Made by a program: the position numbers and the translations under genes
Assembly: GCF_004799405.1 (NCBI RefSeq)
Contig: NZ_SSMW01000143.1
Location: forward strand, 1 to 64,000
Length of the DNA: 64,000 nucleotides
Source: Bradyrhizobium sp.
GTDB lineage: Bacteria; Pseudomonadota; Alphaproteobacteria; Rhizobiales; Xanthobacteraceae
Reading direction: 5' to 3'
Shown here: positions 55,953 through 64,000 of the stretch, piece by piece
How positions within the stretch are numbered: position 1 is the stretch's first letter
Layout: each line of letters begins with the position of its first letter
The notes under the pieces: model-generated
Databases searched by the model: none
Told to the model about the DNA's origin: nothing
What the model saw: only the letters and a program-made list of their open reading frames with translations

Positions 55953-56921
55953 ATGGGCCAATGGTTCCGGATTTTTGCCGCGGCAGCGGCGATGTCCATC
56001 GCCGGCGGCATGGCGTCCGCGCAGTCGCCGTTTCCGTCGAGGCCCGTGCACATTTTCGTGCCGTATGCCGCCGGTGGCGCGGTGGATATCCTGACGCGTA
56101 CGCTGGGCGATGTGGTCTCGCGGCAGTGGGGCCAGGCCGTCGTGGTCGAGAACCGGCCCGGTGCGGGCGGCGTCATCGCCTCGCAGGCGCTCGTCACCTC
56201 GCCGCCGGACGGATACACGCTGATCGTCGTCGCCAGCGGTCATCCGACCAATTCGTTTCTGTACCCCAAGCTGCCCTACGACACCTTCAAGGATTTCACG
56301 CCGATTTCGCTGTTGGCCTCGTCGCCAAATATCTTGCTGGTGCGCGCCGATTCTCCGTACCGGACGCTGGCCGACCTGATCGCGGCGGCAAAGGCCAAGC
56401 CGGGCAGTCTTTCCTTCGCCCATGCCGGTACCGGGACATCGACGCATCTGGCCGGCGAACTTTTGAAGAGCCTCGCCGGGATCGATATCAACGCCATTCC
56501 CTACAAGGGCGGCGCGCCCGCGATCAACGATCTCCTGGGCGGGCAGATTCCGATGTCGTTCAACAACGGGCCGGAATCGGTCGGACAATTGGAGGCCGGC
56601 GCGCTGCGGGCGCTTGCCGTCACCACGGCGTCGCGGGCGTCGTTCCTGCCCAACGTGCCCAGCATGTCCGAAACCGTCCCCGGCTACGACACTGAAGTTT
56701 GGTGGGGCCTGCTCGGGCCGGCCGGGCTGCCATCAGACGTGGTTGCCAAACTCTCGCACGATTTTGTCGCGGCCTTGAACACCGACGACGTCAAGGCGCG
56801 CCTGACCAAGCTCGGTGCCACGCCGATCGGCAGCACGGCGCAGCAATTCGAAGCCAAGATCCACGCCGATTACGAGAAGTGGGGCCCGATCATCAAGGCC
56901 GCCGGCATCAAGGCCGAGTGA
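55953..56921 (+). CDS. Bug/TctC-family periplasmic carboxylate-binding protein
   Basis: 322 aa from the ATG at 55953 with GGGAGAG ahead. Signal peptide (1-24, ends ASAQS), then RPVHIFVPYAAGGAVDILTR, the family's Gly-rich ligand loop, VVENRPGAGGVIASQ, and FAHAGTGTSTHLAGEL. These proteins bind carboxylates for TctAB-type or TRAP-like uptake; no TctA/TctB gene is in the window, so it is an orphan receptor. It leads an operon with an amidohydrolase and a dehydrogenase. Confidence 0.87.
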   Translation: MGQWFRIFAAAAAMSIAGGMASAQSPFPSRPVHIFVPYAAGGAVDILTRTLGDVVSRQWGQAVVVENRPGAGGVIASQALVTSPPDGYTLIVVASGHPTNSFLYPKLPYDTFKDFTPISLLASSPNILLVRADSPYRTLADLIAAAKAKPGSLSFAHAGTGTSTHLAGELLKSLAGIDINAIPYKGGAPAINDLLGGQIPMSFNNGPESVGQLEAGALRALAVTTASRASFLPNVPSMSETVPGYDTEVWWGLLGPAGLPSDVVAKLSHDFVAALNTDDVKARLTKLGATPIGSTAQQFEAKIHADYEKWGPIIKAAGIKAE

Positions 56922-56937
56922 TGCGGTGGATGCGCCG

Positions 56938-57822
56938 ATGATCCCCGCCTGTCTGCCGCCGCGCGCCGTCAGCCGGCCCAAAGTGCCGCCGCCGCCTGAT
57001 GCCTGCGACACCCATGCCCATGTGTTCGGACCGGCGAACCGGTTTCCGTACGCCGACGACCGCAGCTATACGCCGCCGGACGCGCCGCTCGACACTTATC
57101 TCGCGATGTTAGATGCCATCGGCTTTGCGCGCGGCGTGCTGGTGCAGGGCAGCGCCCAAGGCCGCGATAATTCGGCGATGCTGGATGCGCTTGCGCGCAG
57201 GCCCGACCGGCTGCGTGGTGTCGCGGTCGCGGAAGCCGACATCGCGCCGGCTGAACTGCGCGAATGGAACAGCCTCGGCGTCCGTGGACTGCGGTTCAAT
57301 CATTTCTTCCGCGACGGGCAATTGCACTATCGCGGCGGTGTGCCGCTGTCGGCGGCCCAGGCGCTGGCGCCGGTGATGGCCGAACTCGGCTGGCATCTTC
57401 AACTCTGGATCGACGTCAAGGATTTGCCTGAGACTGTTTCGGCCTTGAAATCGCTGGGCCTGCCGGTGGTGATCGATCACATGGGCCGGACCGATGCGCG
57501 CGCCGGCACCGGCACGGAAGGTTTCCATAGCCTGCTGCGCGCGGTCGCCGACGGCTGGTGCTGGGCCAAGCTGTCAGGCGCCCACCGCATCAGCCGCAAT
57601 GCGCCGGATTATCCCGATGCGCAGCCGTTTCATGCGGCACTGGTGAAGGCCAATCCGGAACGCCTGGTATGGGGCGGCGACTGGCCGCATCCGCGTGTCG
57701 AGGGCGAGATGCCCGATGCCGGACATCTGTTCGAATTGTTTCAGGCGTGGACGCCCGACCAGGCGACGCAGCATCGCATCCTCGTCGCCAATCCCGCCAG
57801 GCTCTATGGATTCCCCAACTGA
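56938..57822 (+). CDS. Amidohydrolase, 2-pyrone-4,6-dicarboxylate lactonase (LigI)-like
   Basis: 294 aa from the ATG at 56938, 16 nt after the binding protein gene. TIM-barrel metal-dependent hydrolase with DTHAHVFG (HxH metal motif), RGVAVAEADIAP, RGLRFNHFF, VIDHMGRTDA and GGDWPHPRVEGE with the catalytic Asp. LigI-type enzymes hydrolyse lactones of aromatic catabolism without needing a tight metal. The next gene starts 9 nt later, so both are co-transcribed. Confidence 0.78.
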   Translation: MIPACLPPRAVSRPKVPPPPDACDTHAHVFGPANRFPYADDRSYTPPDAPLDTYLAMLDAIGFARGVLVQGSAQGRDNSAMLDALARRPDRLRGVAVAEADIAPAELREWNSLGVRGLRFNHFFRDGQLHYRGGVPLSAAQALAPVMAELGWHLQLWIDVKDLPETVSALKSLGLPVVIDHMGRTDARAGTGTEGFHSLLRAVADGWCWAKLSGAHRISRNAPDYPDAQPFHAALVKANPERLVWGGDWPHPRVEGEMPDAGHLFELFQAWTPDQATQHRILVANPARLYGFPN

Positions 57823-57831
57823 AGGCCAACA

Positions 57832-58881
57832 ATGTCCGTCAACAACAAGCGCGTGTTCTACGTCAAATACTTGCCGAACGAGATCTATGCCGAGATGCTG
57901 CGGGCGCGCCCCGATGTACGGCTCGACCGGCTCGAGAATGACAGCCCGGACGAGGTTTCGTTGCCGATCCTGGCCGCGGCGCACGCCTATCAGGTCGGTG
58001 CGGCCCGCGATGAACTGGCGCGCCATTTCCATGTCGATGCGGACCTGCTGCGCCGCGCGCCCAACCTCCTGATCGTCTCCAGCAACGGCGCGGGCTTCGA
58101 TCCCGTCGATGTCGAGGCCTGCACGGCGGCCGGCGTCGTGGTCGTCAACCAGTCCGGCGGCAATGCCAACTCGGTGGCCGAGCACGCGCTCGGGATGATG
58201 CTCACGCTGTCGAAGCGTATCATCGAGGCGGACAGGGCGCTGCGGCGCGATCCCAATGTCAACCGCAACGCCTTGATGGGCACGGAGGCGCAAGGCAAGA
58301 CCATCGGCATTGTCGGGATCGGCAATGTCGGCCGCCGCATCGCCGAACTCTGCAAGGGCCTGTTCGGCATGAAGGTGCTGGCCTATGACCCCTTTCTTTC
58401 GGCATCCGAAATCGCCGCACGCGGGGCCGAGAAGGTCGAACTCGACGATCTGCTCCGCCGCTCCGATTACGTGTCGATCAATTGTCCGCTGACCAGGGAC
58501 AACCGGGGCATGATCGGTGCGCGGGAATATGCGCTGATGCAGCCGCATGCCTATTTCATCACCACCGCGCGCGGTTTCATCCACGACGAAGCCGCGCTGC
58601 TGGAGGCTTTGCGCGACAAGCGGATTGCCGGCGCCGGCCTCGATGTCTGGTCCAAAGAACCACCGCCGGCGGACCATCCGCTGCTGCAACTCGACAATGT
58701 GCTGGCGAGCCCGCACACCGCCGGTGTCACCAGGGAAGCGCGGATCAACATGGGAAGGATCGCGGCCGAGCAAATTCTCGACGCGCTCGACGGCAAGCGG
58801 CCGCCGCGCCTCATCAACCCGGAAGTTTGGCCGGCTTACGCCCGGCGCTTCGAGCGCGTTTTCGGATTTACGCCGAACTAG
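57832..58881 (+). CDS. D-2-hydroxyacid dehydrogenase
   Basis: 349 aa. NAD-binding GIVGIGNVGRRIAELCKGL (about 161-179) and the catalytic set Arg in TTARGFIHDEAA, Glu nearby and His in SPHTAGVTREARIN. Oxidises or reduces a 2-hydroxyacid/2-oxoacid pair. Position after the LigI-like hydrolase, and facing a 2-oxoacid decarboxylase, fits a route lactone to hydroxyacid to oxoacid to aldehyde; this is inference. Confidence 0.85.
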   Translation: MSVNNKRVFYVKYLPNEIYAEMLRARPDVRLDRLENDSPDEVSLPILAAAHAYQVGAARDELARHFHVDADLLRRAPNLLIVSSNGAGFDPVDVEACTAAGVVVVNQSGGNANSVAEHALGMMLTLSKRIIEADRALRRDPNVNRNALMGTEAQGKTIGIVGIGNVGRRIAELCKGLFGMKVLAYDPFLSASEIAARGAEKVELDDLLRRSDYVSINCPLTRDNRGMIGAREYALMQPHAYFITTARGFIHDEAALLEALRDKRIAGAGLDVWSKEPPPADHPLLQLDNVLASPHTAGVTREARINMGRIAAEQILDALDGKRPPRLINPEVWPAYARRFERVFGFTPN

Positions 58882-59217
58882 CGTTTAGGGCCGTTTTCCG
58901 GGAAAGAAAATTCAACCCTGGCCGGTTCGACTGCGGCAACAAATCCACTGTGAATCAACATTGGGCGGTAGGCCCGTTGCTATTTTCGCCGCGCCCTCGA
59001 CAACCTATGCCGGCGGGGCCATTTTCGGTTTTGCGCATTTCGTTGCGGAACAGGCGTTCCGCCGCGCACCAGGAACAGGCGATATGCAACGGTTGAATTC
59101 ATTGCTGCGTTCCGCGCCGTCCCGGATCGGGCGCCGGTTGGCCGAGATCGTCGCCATCGCGGCCGCGAGCCTGCCGGCGGCGGGCGCCTAGACGTTTTCC
59201 GCCACGCGACGCCTGTT
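58882..59217. other. Spacer with a doubtful short ORF
   Basis: 336 bp between the dehydrogenase and the convergent MAPEG gene. An open stretch from an ATG at 59084 to 59191 would encode 35 residues (MQRLNSLLRSAPSRIG, ending in Ala-rich sequence) with AGGA upstream. Nothing else supports it, so it is not called as a gene. No hairpin terminator with a U-tract is visible. Confidence 0.3.
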
Positions 59218-59625
59218 CTAAAGATTTGCCAGCCCGATCAAAACCAGTCGCACGGCGAGCGTGAACCCGACAAATGCCGTTAAAGCTATCCCGGCCGTGC
59301 GATAGATATTGACCGGCGGCTGCAGGGAAAGGCCGACCGCATGGCTTAGCCGGCCGGCCACGAAAATCGCGCTCATGATTTCGATCCCCAACCGGTTGCC
59401 GCCCATCAACTCCAGCAATGCAAAGCCGGCGATGAAGATGGCGGCATTCTCCGCGAAGTTTCCGTGACGCCGGATCGCCTGCAGAAGGGCGGGGTTTCCG
59501 CCATCGCTCAGCGATTGGCGATTTCTGCGGCGCGCCACAACGACGGTCAGCATCAGGGCCATCTGGATGAAAATCAGGATGCCCGCCGTGAGCGCCGTGA
59601 CGACCGGCAAATTTGCCGCATGCAT
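59218..59625 (-). CDS. MAPEG-family membrane protein
   Basis: 135 aa. Four membrane helices with the MAPEG motif RRHGNFAENAAIFIAGFALLEL (R..N..E pattern) and SAIFVAGRLSHAVGL near the end. Members are glutathione-dependent eicosanoid/glutathione S-transferase-like enzymes; bacterial copies are often uncharacterised. A 20-bp motif 60-79 bp ahead recurs ahead of the HxlR gene. Confidence 0.83.
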   Translation of the reverse strand: MHAANLPVVTALTAGILIFIQMALMLTVVVARRRNRQSLSDGGNPALLQAIRRHGNFAENAAIFIAGFALLELMGGNRLGIEIMSAIFVAGRLSHAVGLSLQPPVNIYRTAGIALTAFVGFTLAVRLVLIGLANL

Positions 59626-59684
59626 GATTGTTGCCCCCGTTGGCTGAATGAAACTATCCGGCCGGTTTCCCGGTCTATCAGTAG

Positions 59685-59704
59685 ATATAAAAACTATAGT
59701 GACT
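59685..59704. promoter_or_regulatory. Motif shared with HxlR promoter (MAPEG side)
   Basis: ATATAAAAACTATAGTGACT. It matches the 20 bases at 60100-60119 in 15 positions, same orientation relative to the gene, so it may be an HxlR binding site. Confidence 0.35.
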
Positions 59705-59731
59705 TGTCAAACGATAGATTATTCGCTGACG

Positions 59732-60052
59732 TCAGGGGCGGGTATGCCGCTCGCCCCAGCGCTTCAGGGTCTTGAGGACCGGGCGCAGCTCGCGCCCCTT
59801 CGGGGTGATCAGGTATTCGGCCCTCGGCGGATGATCGGAATAGAAACGCCGCTCGACTATTCCGCTGTCTTCGAGGATCTTGAGTCGCGCCGACAGGGTG
59901 TTCGGGCTAATTCCCGCCAGCGACTGCTCGAGGTCCTGGAACTTGCGCGGTCCATCCAGCACCAGGTCGCGCAGGATCAGCAGGGTCCAGCGCTCGCCGA
60001 CCACCTCGAGCGTTCGCGCGATCGGGCAATATTTGTCGGGGCGTGCCGTCAT
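59732..60052 (-). CDS. HxlR-family transcriptional regulator
   Basis: 106 aa winged helix with YCPIARTLEVVGERWTLLILRDL at the N-terminus (Cys9 is the redox Cys of many HxlR members), recognition helix ISPNTLSARLKILEDSGIV, and wing RRFYSDHPPRAEYLIT. Such regulators sense electrophiles or oxidants and repress neighbouring detoxification genes. The downstream MAPEG gene is a plausible target. Confidence 0.88.
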   Translation of the reverse strand: MTARPDKYCPIARTLEVVGERWTLLILRDLVLDGPRKFQDLEQSLAGISPNTLSARLKILEDSGIVERRFYSDHPPRAEYLITPKGRELRPVLKTLKRWGERHTRP

Positions 60053-60099
60053 GGTTTCAAGCCTTGTGCGGGGCGCGGGAGATCACCGAGGCAATGATA

Positions 60100-60119
60100 A
60101 TACAAAACCAGAAGTGACT
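60100..60119. promoter_or_regulatory. Motif shared with MAPEG promoter (HxlR side)
   Basis: ATACAAAACCAGAAGTGACT, 48-67 bp before the HxlR start; see 59685-59704. Confidence 0.35.
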
Positions 60120-60199
60120 GCTAGATTCATTGTAACTGGATGGCAACAACATAGCGGCGCCGCAGGCCTGCGATGCGGGCTGCAACGCCCGCCGGCCGA

Positions 60200-61384
60200 T
60201 CATGCCAGCGCTGCCGCCGCCGCTTGCGCATCCGGAACCACGTCGTAATCGTAAAGCCGCCTGCGAAACTCGGCGTGGGCGGTGATCTCGGCATCCCTGA
60301 CGCCGAGGTCGGAATAGGCGGAATCGTAGCGCAGTCCGCTCTGGCGGGCGCCGCGCTGCACCTCTGCCACCCGCTCGCGGCGAAGCTGCTCGTAGGCGAG
60401 CAAAGCGCGAGGAGCCGTAGTCCGGCTGGTGCGCGCCAGGATGATGGCGAGCGCCATGCCGTCTTCGATCGATTGATTGGCGCCCTGTCCGAGATGCGGA
60501 AGCATCGGATGGGCGGCGTCGCCGAGCAGGCTCAATCTGCCCTCGGTCCAGACCGGCAGCGGCTCGCGATCGTACAGCGCCCATCGGAACGTCGTCTGGA
60601 CGTTGCGCAACACCTGATCGATGCGCGGATCCCAGCCTGCGAATTCCCGCCTGAGAACCTCGGGATCGCCGGGCGCCGACCATGATTCCTTCATCACTTC
60701 GTCCGTCGGCACGAAGCCGACATAGTTGATCATTTTTCCCGCGCGAACCGGGAAGACGAGGAAATGCCTTCCGGTACCGAGCCACATCTGCCAGCGCTCG
60801 ACAGGCCAATCCGGAATGCGCTCATGCGGCACCAGCCCCCGGTAGGCGACCGAGCCTGAAAATGTCGGCTGGGAGGAGGGGAAAACATAAGGCCGAAGCT
60901 CGGAATGGATGCCGTCGGCGGCGATCACAAGATCGGCTTCTGCGCAAGCGCCGTTGGCAAACGACACCCGCGCGGTACGGCCGTCCTGCTCAAAACCGCT
61001 GCAGCGATGTCCGGTATGCACCACGCCCGCCGGGAGTGCCGCCGCCAGCATATCGACGAGGTCGGCACGGTGCATCCCGAAGGTCGCGTTCCAGCCGGAG
61101 GAGTCCGTCACCTGCACCGGCGCAATCGGCGCGCCGTCGTGGCGGAAGTAGCGGGAATTCGGGCCGACGCGCGCGCCCCATTTCTCCACCATTGGCTCCA
61201 GCCCGACCCGTTGCAGATGGCGCACGCTGTTGGGGGTGAGGAAGACGCCGGCCCCGACCTCGCCGATGGCAGGCGCCTGCTCGTAGACCGAGACCTCGAG
61301 ACCTTGGCCAACCAGCGCGTTGGCCGTGAACAAGCCGCCGATGCCGCCGCCGACGATCAGGATACGGGGACGGGACTGCGCCAT
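60200..61384 (-). CDS. FAD-dependent monooxygenase (salicylate/6-hydroxynicotinate hydroxylase-like)
   Basis: 394 aa. FAD site ILIVGGGIGGLFTANAL (about 8-24), the DG motif in VIAADGIHSELR, and GDAAHPMLPHLGQGANQSIED at about 300. This is the flavoprotein hydroxylase (UbiH/salicylate hydroxylase) fold, which inserts oxygen into aromatic rings using NAD(P)H. It is divergent from a Bug-type binding protein; the pair suggests aromatic-acid uptake and hydroxylation, with the compound unknown. Confidence 0.85.
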   Translation of the reverse strand: MAQSRPRILIVGGGIGGLFTANALVGQGLEVSVYEQAPAIGEVGAGVFLTPNSVRHLQRVGLEPMVEKWGARVGPNSRYFRHDGAPIAPVQVTDSSGWNATFGMHRADLVDMLAAALPAGVVHTGHRCSGFEQDGRTARVSFANGACAEADLVIAADGIHSELRPYVFPSSQPTFSGSVAYRGLVPHERIPDWPVERWQMWLGTGRHFLVFPVRAGKMINYVGFVPTDEVMKESWSAPGDPEVLRREFAGWDPRIDQVLRNVQTTFRWALYDREPLPVWTEGRLSLLGDAAHPMLPHLGQGANQSIEDGMALAIILARTSRTTAPRALLAYEQLRRERVAEVQRGARQSGLRYDSAYSDLGVRDAEITAHAEFRRRLYDYDVVPDAQAAAAALA

Positions 61385-61506
61385 TTAATACCTTGTGATG
61401 GGATGGATGAAAAAGATCGGCCGCGGCGTTGTATCCTCCCACAGACCAAGGCATTTTGCCATCGAGCGCGGTGATAGCTGCCGCGACGCCGGAAGAAAGC
61501 CATTGC

Positions 61507-62511
61507 ATGTCCAACGCGCATACTCAGCCTTTGGCTTTCGCTACCCGATACGCAACGATGTCGGCGCTCTGGCTTGCGTTATCTTCATTGGTATTCGGTT
61601 CAGCGCGCGCCGAAGACTACCCCGATCATGCGGTCAAGATCATCGTGCCGTTTGCAGCCGGCGGGACGGCGGACGCGGTGCCGCGGCTGGTCGGCGACTG
61701 GCTGTCGCGCAAATGGGGCCAGCCGGTCATTATCGAAAACCGCACCGGAGCCGGAGGAAACATCGGCGCGGAAGTGGTCTATCGTTCGACCCCCGATGGC
61801 TACACGCTGCTTTGCTCGCCGCCGCCGCCGCTGGTGATCAACCAGAATCTCTATCCCAGTCTCGGGTTCGATCCGGCCAAATTCGAACCTGTGGTCGTGA
61901 TGGCGCACGTGCCGAATGCGCTGTTCGTCAATCCCGCGTCGGTTGCGGCATCGAGCGTGCCCGAACTGATCGAATACTTGCGCAAGAACCCCGAGAAGGT
62001 CACGGCGGCCACGCAAGGCAACGGGACCACGTCGCATCTCACGGCCGAACTGTTCCAGGCGATGGCCAAGGTGAAGATGCGCGCGATTCCCTATCGGGGA
62101 TCGGCGCCGGCGCTGCAGGGCTTGCTCGCCGGCGATGTCGATCTGATGTTCGACAATCTCGGGGTTTCCTTGCCGCTGGTCGCGGCCGGCAAACTCAGGC
62201 TGCTCGCAGTGGCATCTGCCCAACGCCTGCCGTCGCTTCCCGATGTGCCGACGGTCGCCGAAACGCTGCCGGGCTTTCAGGCGATCGCGTGGTACGCGAT
62301 CGTGGCGCCGCCGGGAACGCCGAAAAACATCACGGACAAGATCAATGCAGATGTGAACGAGGCCCTGCGTCAACCCGAGTTGCAGGACCATCTCAGGAAG
62401 CTGTCGGCGGAGATTTTCGGCGGCTCGGTCGAGAAGACGACGAAGTACATGCAGGAAGAGGTCGAGCGCTGGGGCAACGTGATCAAGGCAGCGGATATCA
62501 AGCTGCAGTGA
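61507..62511 (+). CDS. Bug/TctC-family periplasmic binding protein
   Basis: 334 aa from the ATG at 61507. Signal peptide (about 18-40, ends SARAE), followed by VKIIVPFAAGGTADAVPRLVG, IENRTGAGGNIGAEVV and GNGTTSHLTAELFQAMA. As for the other copy at 55953, no TctAB genes are nearby. Divergent from the FAD monooxygenase with a spacer of 122 bp, so common control is likely. Confidence 0.86.
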   Translation: MSNAHTQPLAFATRYATMSALWLALSSLVFGSARAEDYPDHAVKIIVPFAAGGTADAVPRLVGDWLSRKWGQPVIIENRTGAGGNIGAEVVYRSTPDGYTLLCSPPPPLVINQNLYPSLGFDPAKFEPVVVMAHVPNALFVNPASVAASSVPELIEYLRKNPEKVTAATQGNGTTSHLTAELFQAMAKVKMRAIPYRGSAPALQGLLAGDVDLMFDNLGVSLPLVAAGKLRLLAVASAQRLPSLPDVPTVAETLPGFQAIAWYAIVAPPGTPKNITDKINADVNEALRQPELQDHLRKLSAEIFGGSVEKTTKYMQEEVERWGNVIKAADIKLQ

Positions 62512-62526
62512 TCGACGTGCCTGGCG

Positions 62527-62739
62527 TCAAAGCGTGATCCGCGCCAACGGCCACACCACCATCGCCCACAGGATCGTCCACACCATCGCTGTAATGAACA
62601 GCAATGGCAGGAAACCGAGAAATGTTTTGATCCTTGCCAGCCAGCCCTGGCCGGTGCTCGCATAGACCAGCCCGTTCCATGTCGAGTACAATGGCCAGCC
62701 AAGCAAAGCTTTCGTTGGACCCACCTTGACCAGTTTCAT
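62527..62739 (-). CDS. Small membrane protein (70 aa)
   Basis: Start behind GGGGGA. Hydrophilic N-terminus with MKLVKVGPTKALLG, then a long hydrophobic part (about 36-66) with LPLLFITAMVWTILWAMVVWP, probably one or two membrane helices. No family recognised. Its stop lies 16 nt from the stop of the convergent Bug gene. Confidence 0.55.
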   Translation of the reverse strand: MKLVKVGPTKALLGWPLYSTWNGLVYASTGQGWLARIKTFLGFLPLLFITAMVWTILWAMVVWPLARITL

Positions 62740-63349
62740 GGCGAGATTCCCCCGGCGTTCTGCCGTCGATCAATTCAGCGGAAATATCGCAAAAAATGAT
62801 TCGCCAGAAGCGCCACTATTTGGCGCAACTGAGGGTTGACGTTCAATTTGCACTTGACACCAGGCAGACTCACGCCGATGCGCTCGCGACGATGGTGCAC
62901 GGGGAGATCAAAGAAAATCCAGCGACGACCAGCGTGAACAGGTTGAACTGAACTCGTTGCAGTCGCGGGGGCTGGTGGATGTTCCGGGGATGGGGTGATC
63001 TCGTTCGCCAGGCCACAAATTTGCGCCGAAGCGGCCGTTCGGCGACATCGACAAGGGATCTTGCCGGAGTTGTGGTGACCTTGTCGACGCTTTGCCTGCC
63101 CGCTGAAGCGCTCGGCGCCGCTACAGGGATTCAGGCAGCATTCCGATGGTCACGGGCTTTTCATCCAATTGTCGCGCTGCACTAGTCCGCGCAACTTGTG
63201 GGCTTGGGAAAATCCAGTTGCATCAGTGTACGGAAGGGTTAGGCTTAACAGAAAAACCGCCTCGATACGTAACCGGGCGAAATGTCGGATCGAAAAGGTT
63301 TGGCTGCGCTCTTGCCGATGGGCAGGCGGCGCCACAGGGAGGGGTTGCG
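62740..63349. other. Long spacer, no convincing gene
   Basis: 610 bp between the small membrane protein (minus) and the substrate-binding protein (plus). Short open frames exist (for example at 62979-63185) but lack ribosome sites and family likeness. No U-tract hairpin or operator-like repeat stood out. It probably holds the promoter of the binding-protein gene and perhaps a decayed segment. Confidence 0.35.
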
Positions 63350-64000
63350 ATGACCAACGCGGTACACGCTTTGCCGGACAACTCGCGCCGGCAATTCTTG
63401 AAGGCAACGACATTCGGTGTCGCGGGGGCCGCGCTCGGCGTGCGCCCCGGTGTTGCAGCGCCGAAGACCATGTCAATCATGCACGAAAACTCGTTCATCA
63501 AGACCTATGACGAGTATTTCCAGAAGACGCTGATCCCGGCCTACGAGCAGCTCACCGGCGTCAAGATAAAATACGAGTTGGTCAGCGTTGGCGGCCTGCA
63601 GACCCGTGTCACCACCGTGGCAGAAACCGGATCGGGTCCGGACATGACACTGAACTTCTTCAACTGGCCGTTCCTGTACGAAGAGAAATACGTCGATGTC
63701 GGCGATGTCGCGGAGGAGGTAGGCAAAAAAAGCGGCGGCTGGCATGACGCGGCAAAGGAGGCCGTCATCGTCAATGGCAAGTGGAAGGCGATCCCGTTCG
63801 GCAATGTCGGGCAGTTGATGAACTGGCGCACCGACTGGTTCAAGGAGGCCGGTTACGACAAGTTTCCCGATACGTGGGACGAGCTTCTGGAGGCCGGCAT
63901 CAAGCTGAATGCCAAGGGGCATCCCTTTGGCTTTGAGCTCGGTCACGGCTTCGGCGACAATCACGGCTGGCTGTATCCGTTGTTATGGTCCTATGGGGGG
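63350..64000 (+). CDS. ABC-transporter substrate-binding protein (partial, 3' end missing)
   Basis: 217 residues visible, cut by the window end; start at 63350 with GGGAGG ahead. A twin-arginine signal RRQFLKATTFG...AALGVRPGVAAP exports it. Then SBP_bac_1-type sequence: SFIKTYDEYFQKTLIPAYEQ, GVKIKYELVSVGG, WKAIPFGNVGQLMNWRTDWFKEAG, GYDKFPDTWDELLEAG. These receptors serve sugar or polyol/peptide-like ABC importers; permease and ATPase genes would lie to the right. Confidence 0.85.
   Translation, partial: MTNAVHALPDNSRRQFLKATTFGVAGAALGVRPGVAAPKTMSIMHENSFIKTYDEYFQKTLIPAYEQLTGVKIKYELVSVGGLQTRVTTVAETGSGPDMTLNFFNWPFLYEEKYVDVGDVAEEVGKKSGGWHDAAKEAVIVNGKWKAIPFGNVGQLMNWRTDWFKEAGYDKFPDTWDELLEAGIKLNAKGHPFGFELGHGFGDNHGWLYPLLWSYGG

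Noticed and set aside
62979..63185. 68-codon plus-strand frame in the long spacer
   Set aside because: No ribosome binding site, no hydrophobic or domain pattern, and codon use unlike the neighbours.

Overview
The window looks like chromosomal DNA of an alphaproteobacterium of the Bradyrhizobium/Rhodopseudomonas/Afipia group (Nitrobacteraceae). The reasons are uniformly GC-rich sequence, GTG/TTG starts behind purine-rich ribosome binding sites, perfect TTAA-N7-TTAA CtrA-type boxes, a FeuP/FeuQ-like two-component pair, a ccmI-ccmE-ccmF-ccmH block followed by a Do-family protease, the order degP / response regulator / kinase / glnE, and short palindromic repeats of the kind scattered through Bradyrhizobium genomes. 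I saw no rRNA, tRNA, CRISPR array, intact insertion sequence or phage gene. The species call is inference.

Left part (1-18200): a PAS sensor kinase with a peptidoglycan-binding partner, a PrpD-family protein with an export signal, DUF1491 and DUF2336 genes meeting tail to tail, a divergent promoter with two CtrA-type boxes, a lipoprotein and a secreted HExxH protein. A three-gene minus-strand run follows (class A penicillin-binding protein, DUF1214, DUF1254), then a UPF0260 protein, a DHA2 drug exporter, an acetolactate-synthase-like ThDP enzyme, an orphan Flp pilin, a DUF982 protein and Ku.

Middle part (18300-42200): a metallophosphatase, FeuPQ, a 467-aa unknown, the cytochrome c maturation genes, DegP, a second two-component system coupled to glnE, a ketopantoate-reductase-family gene, a flavin-binding PPOX protein, a large PAS kinase, a CDF metal transporter and an adenylate cyclase with a TPR tail whose base composition looks lower in GC than its neighbours.

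Right part (42200-64000) is catabolic. Its core is an oxalate cassette at 45105-54023, mostly on the minus strand: a GntR/FCD regulator, oxalyl-CoA decarboxylase (oxc), formyl-CoA:oxalate CoA-transferase (frc), a 45-aa small ORF, an oxalate/formate antiporter and a CBS-domain protein, with a divergent NDP-forming acyl-CoA ligase. Five near-identical 17-bp inverted repeats (TGGCAT-N5-ATGCCA) sit in front of these units, and I read hairpin terminators behind three of them. This is a self-consistent regulon that can be read straight from the DNA and is the main finding. Beyond it lie a cupin, a split ThDP decarboxylase (alpha/beta) divergent from a Bug/TctC binding protein, a LigI-like amidohydrolase and a D-2-hydroxyacid dehydrogenase, then MAPEG/HxlR genes, an FAD monooxygenase divergent from a second Bug protein, a small membrane protein, and the 5' part of an ABC-transporter binding protein cut by the window end.
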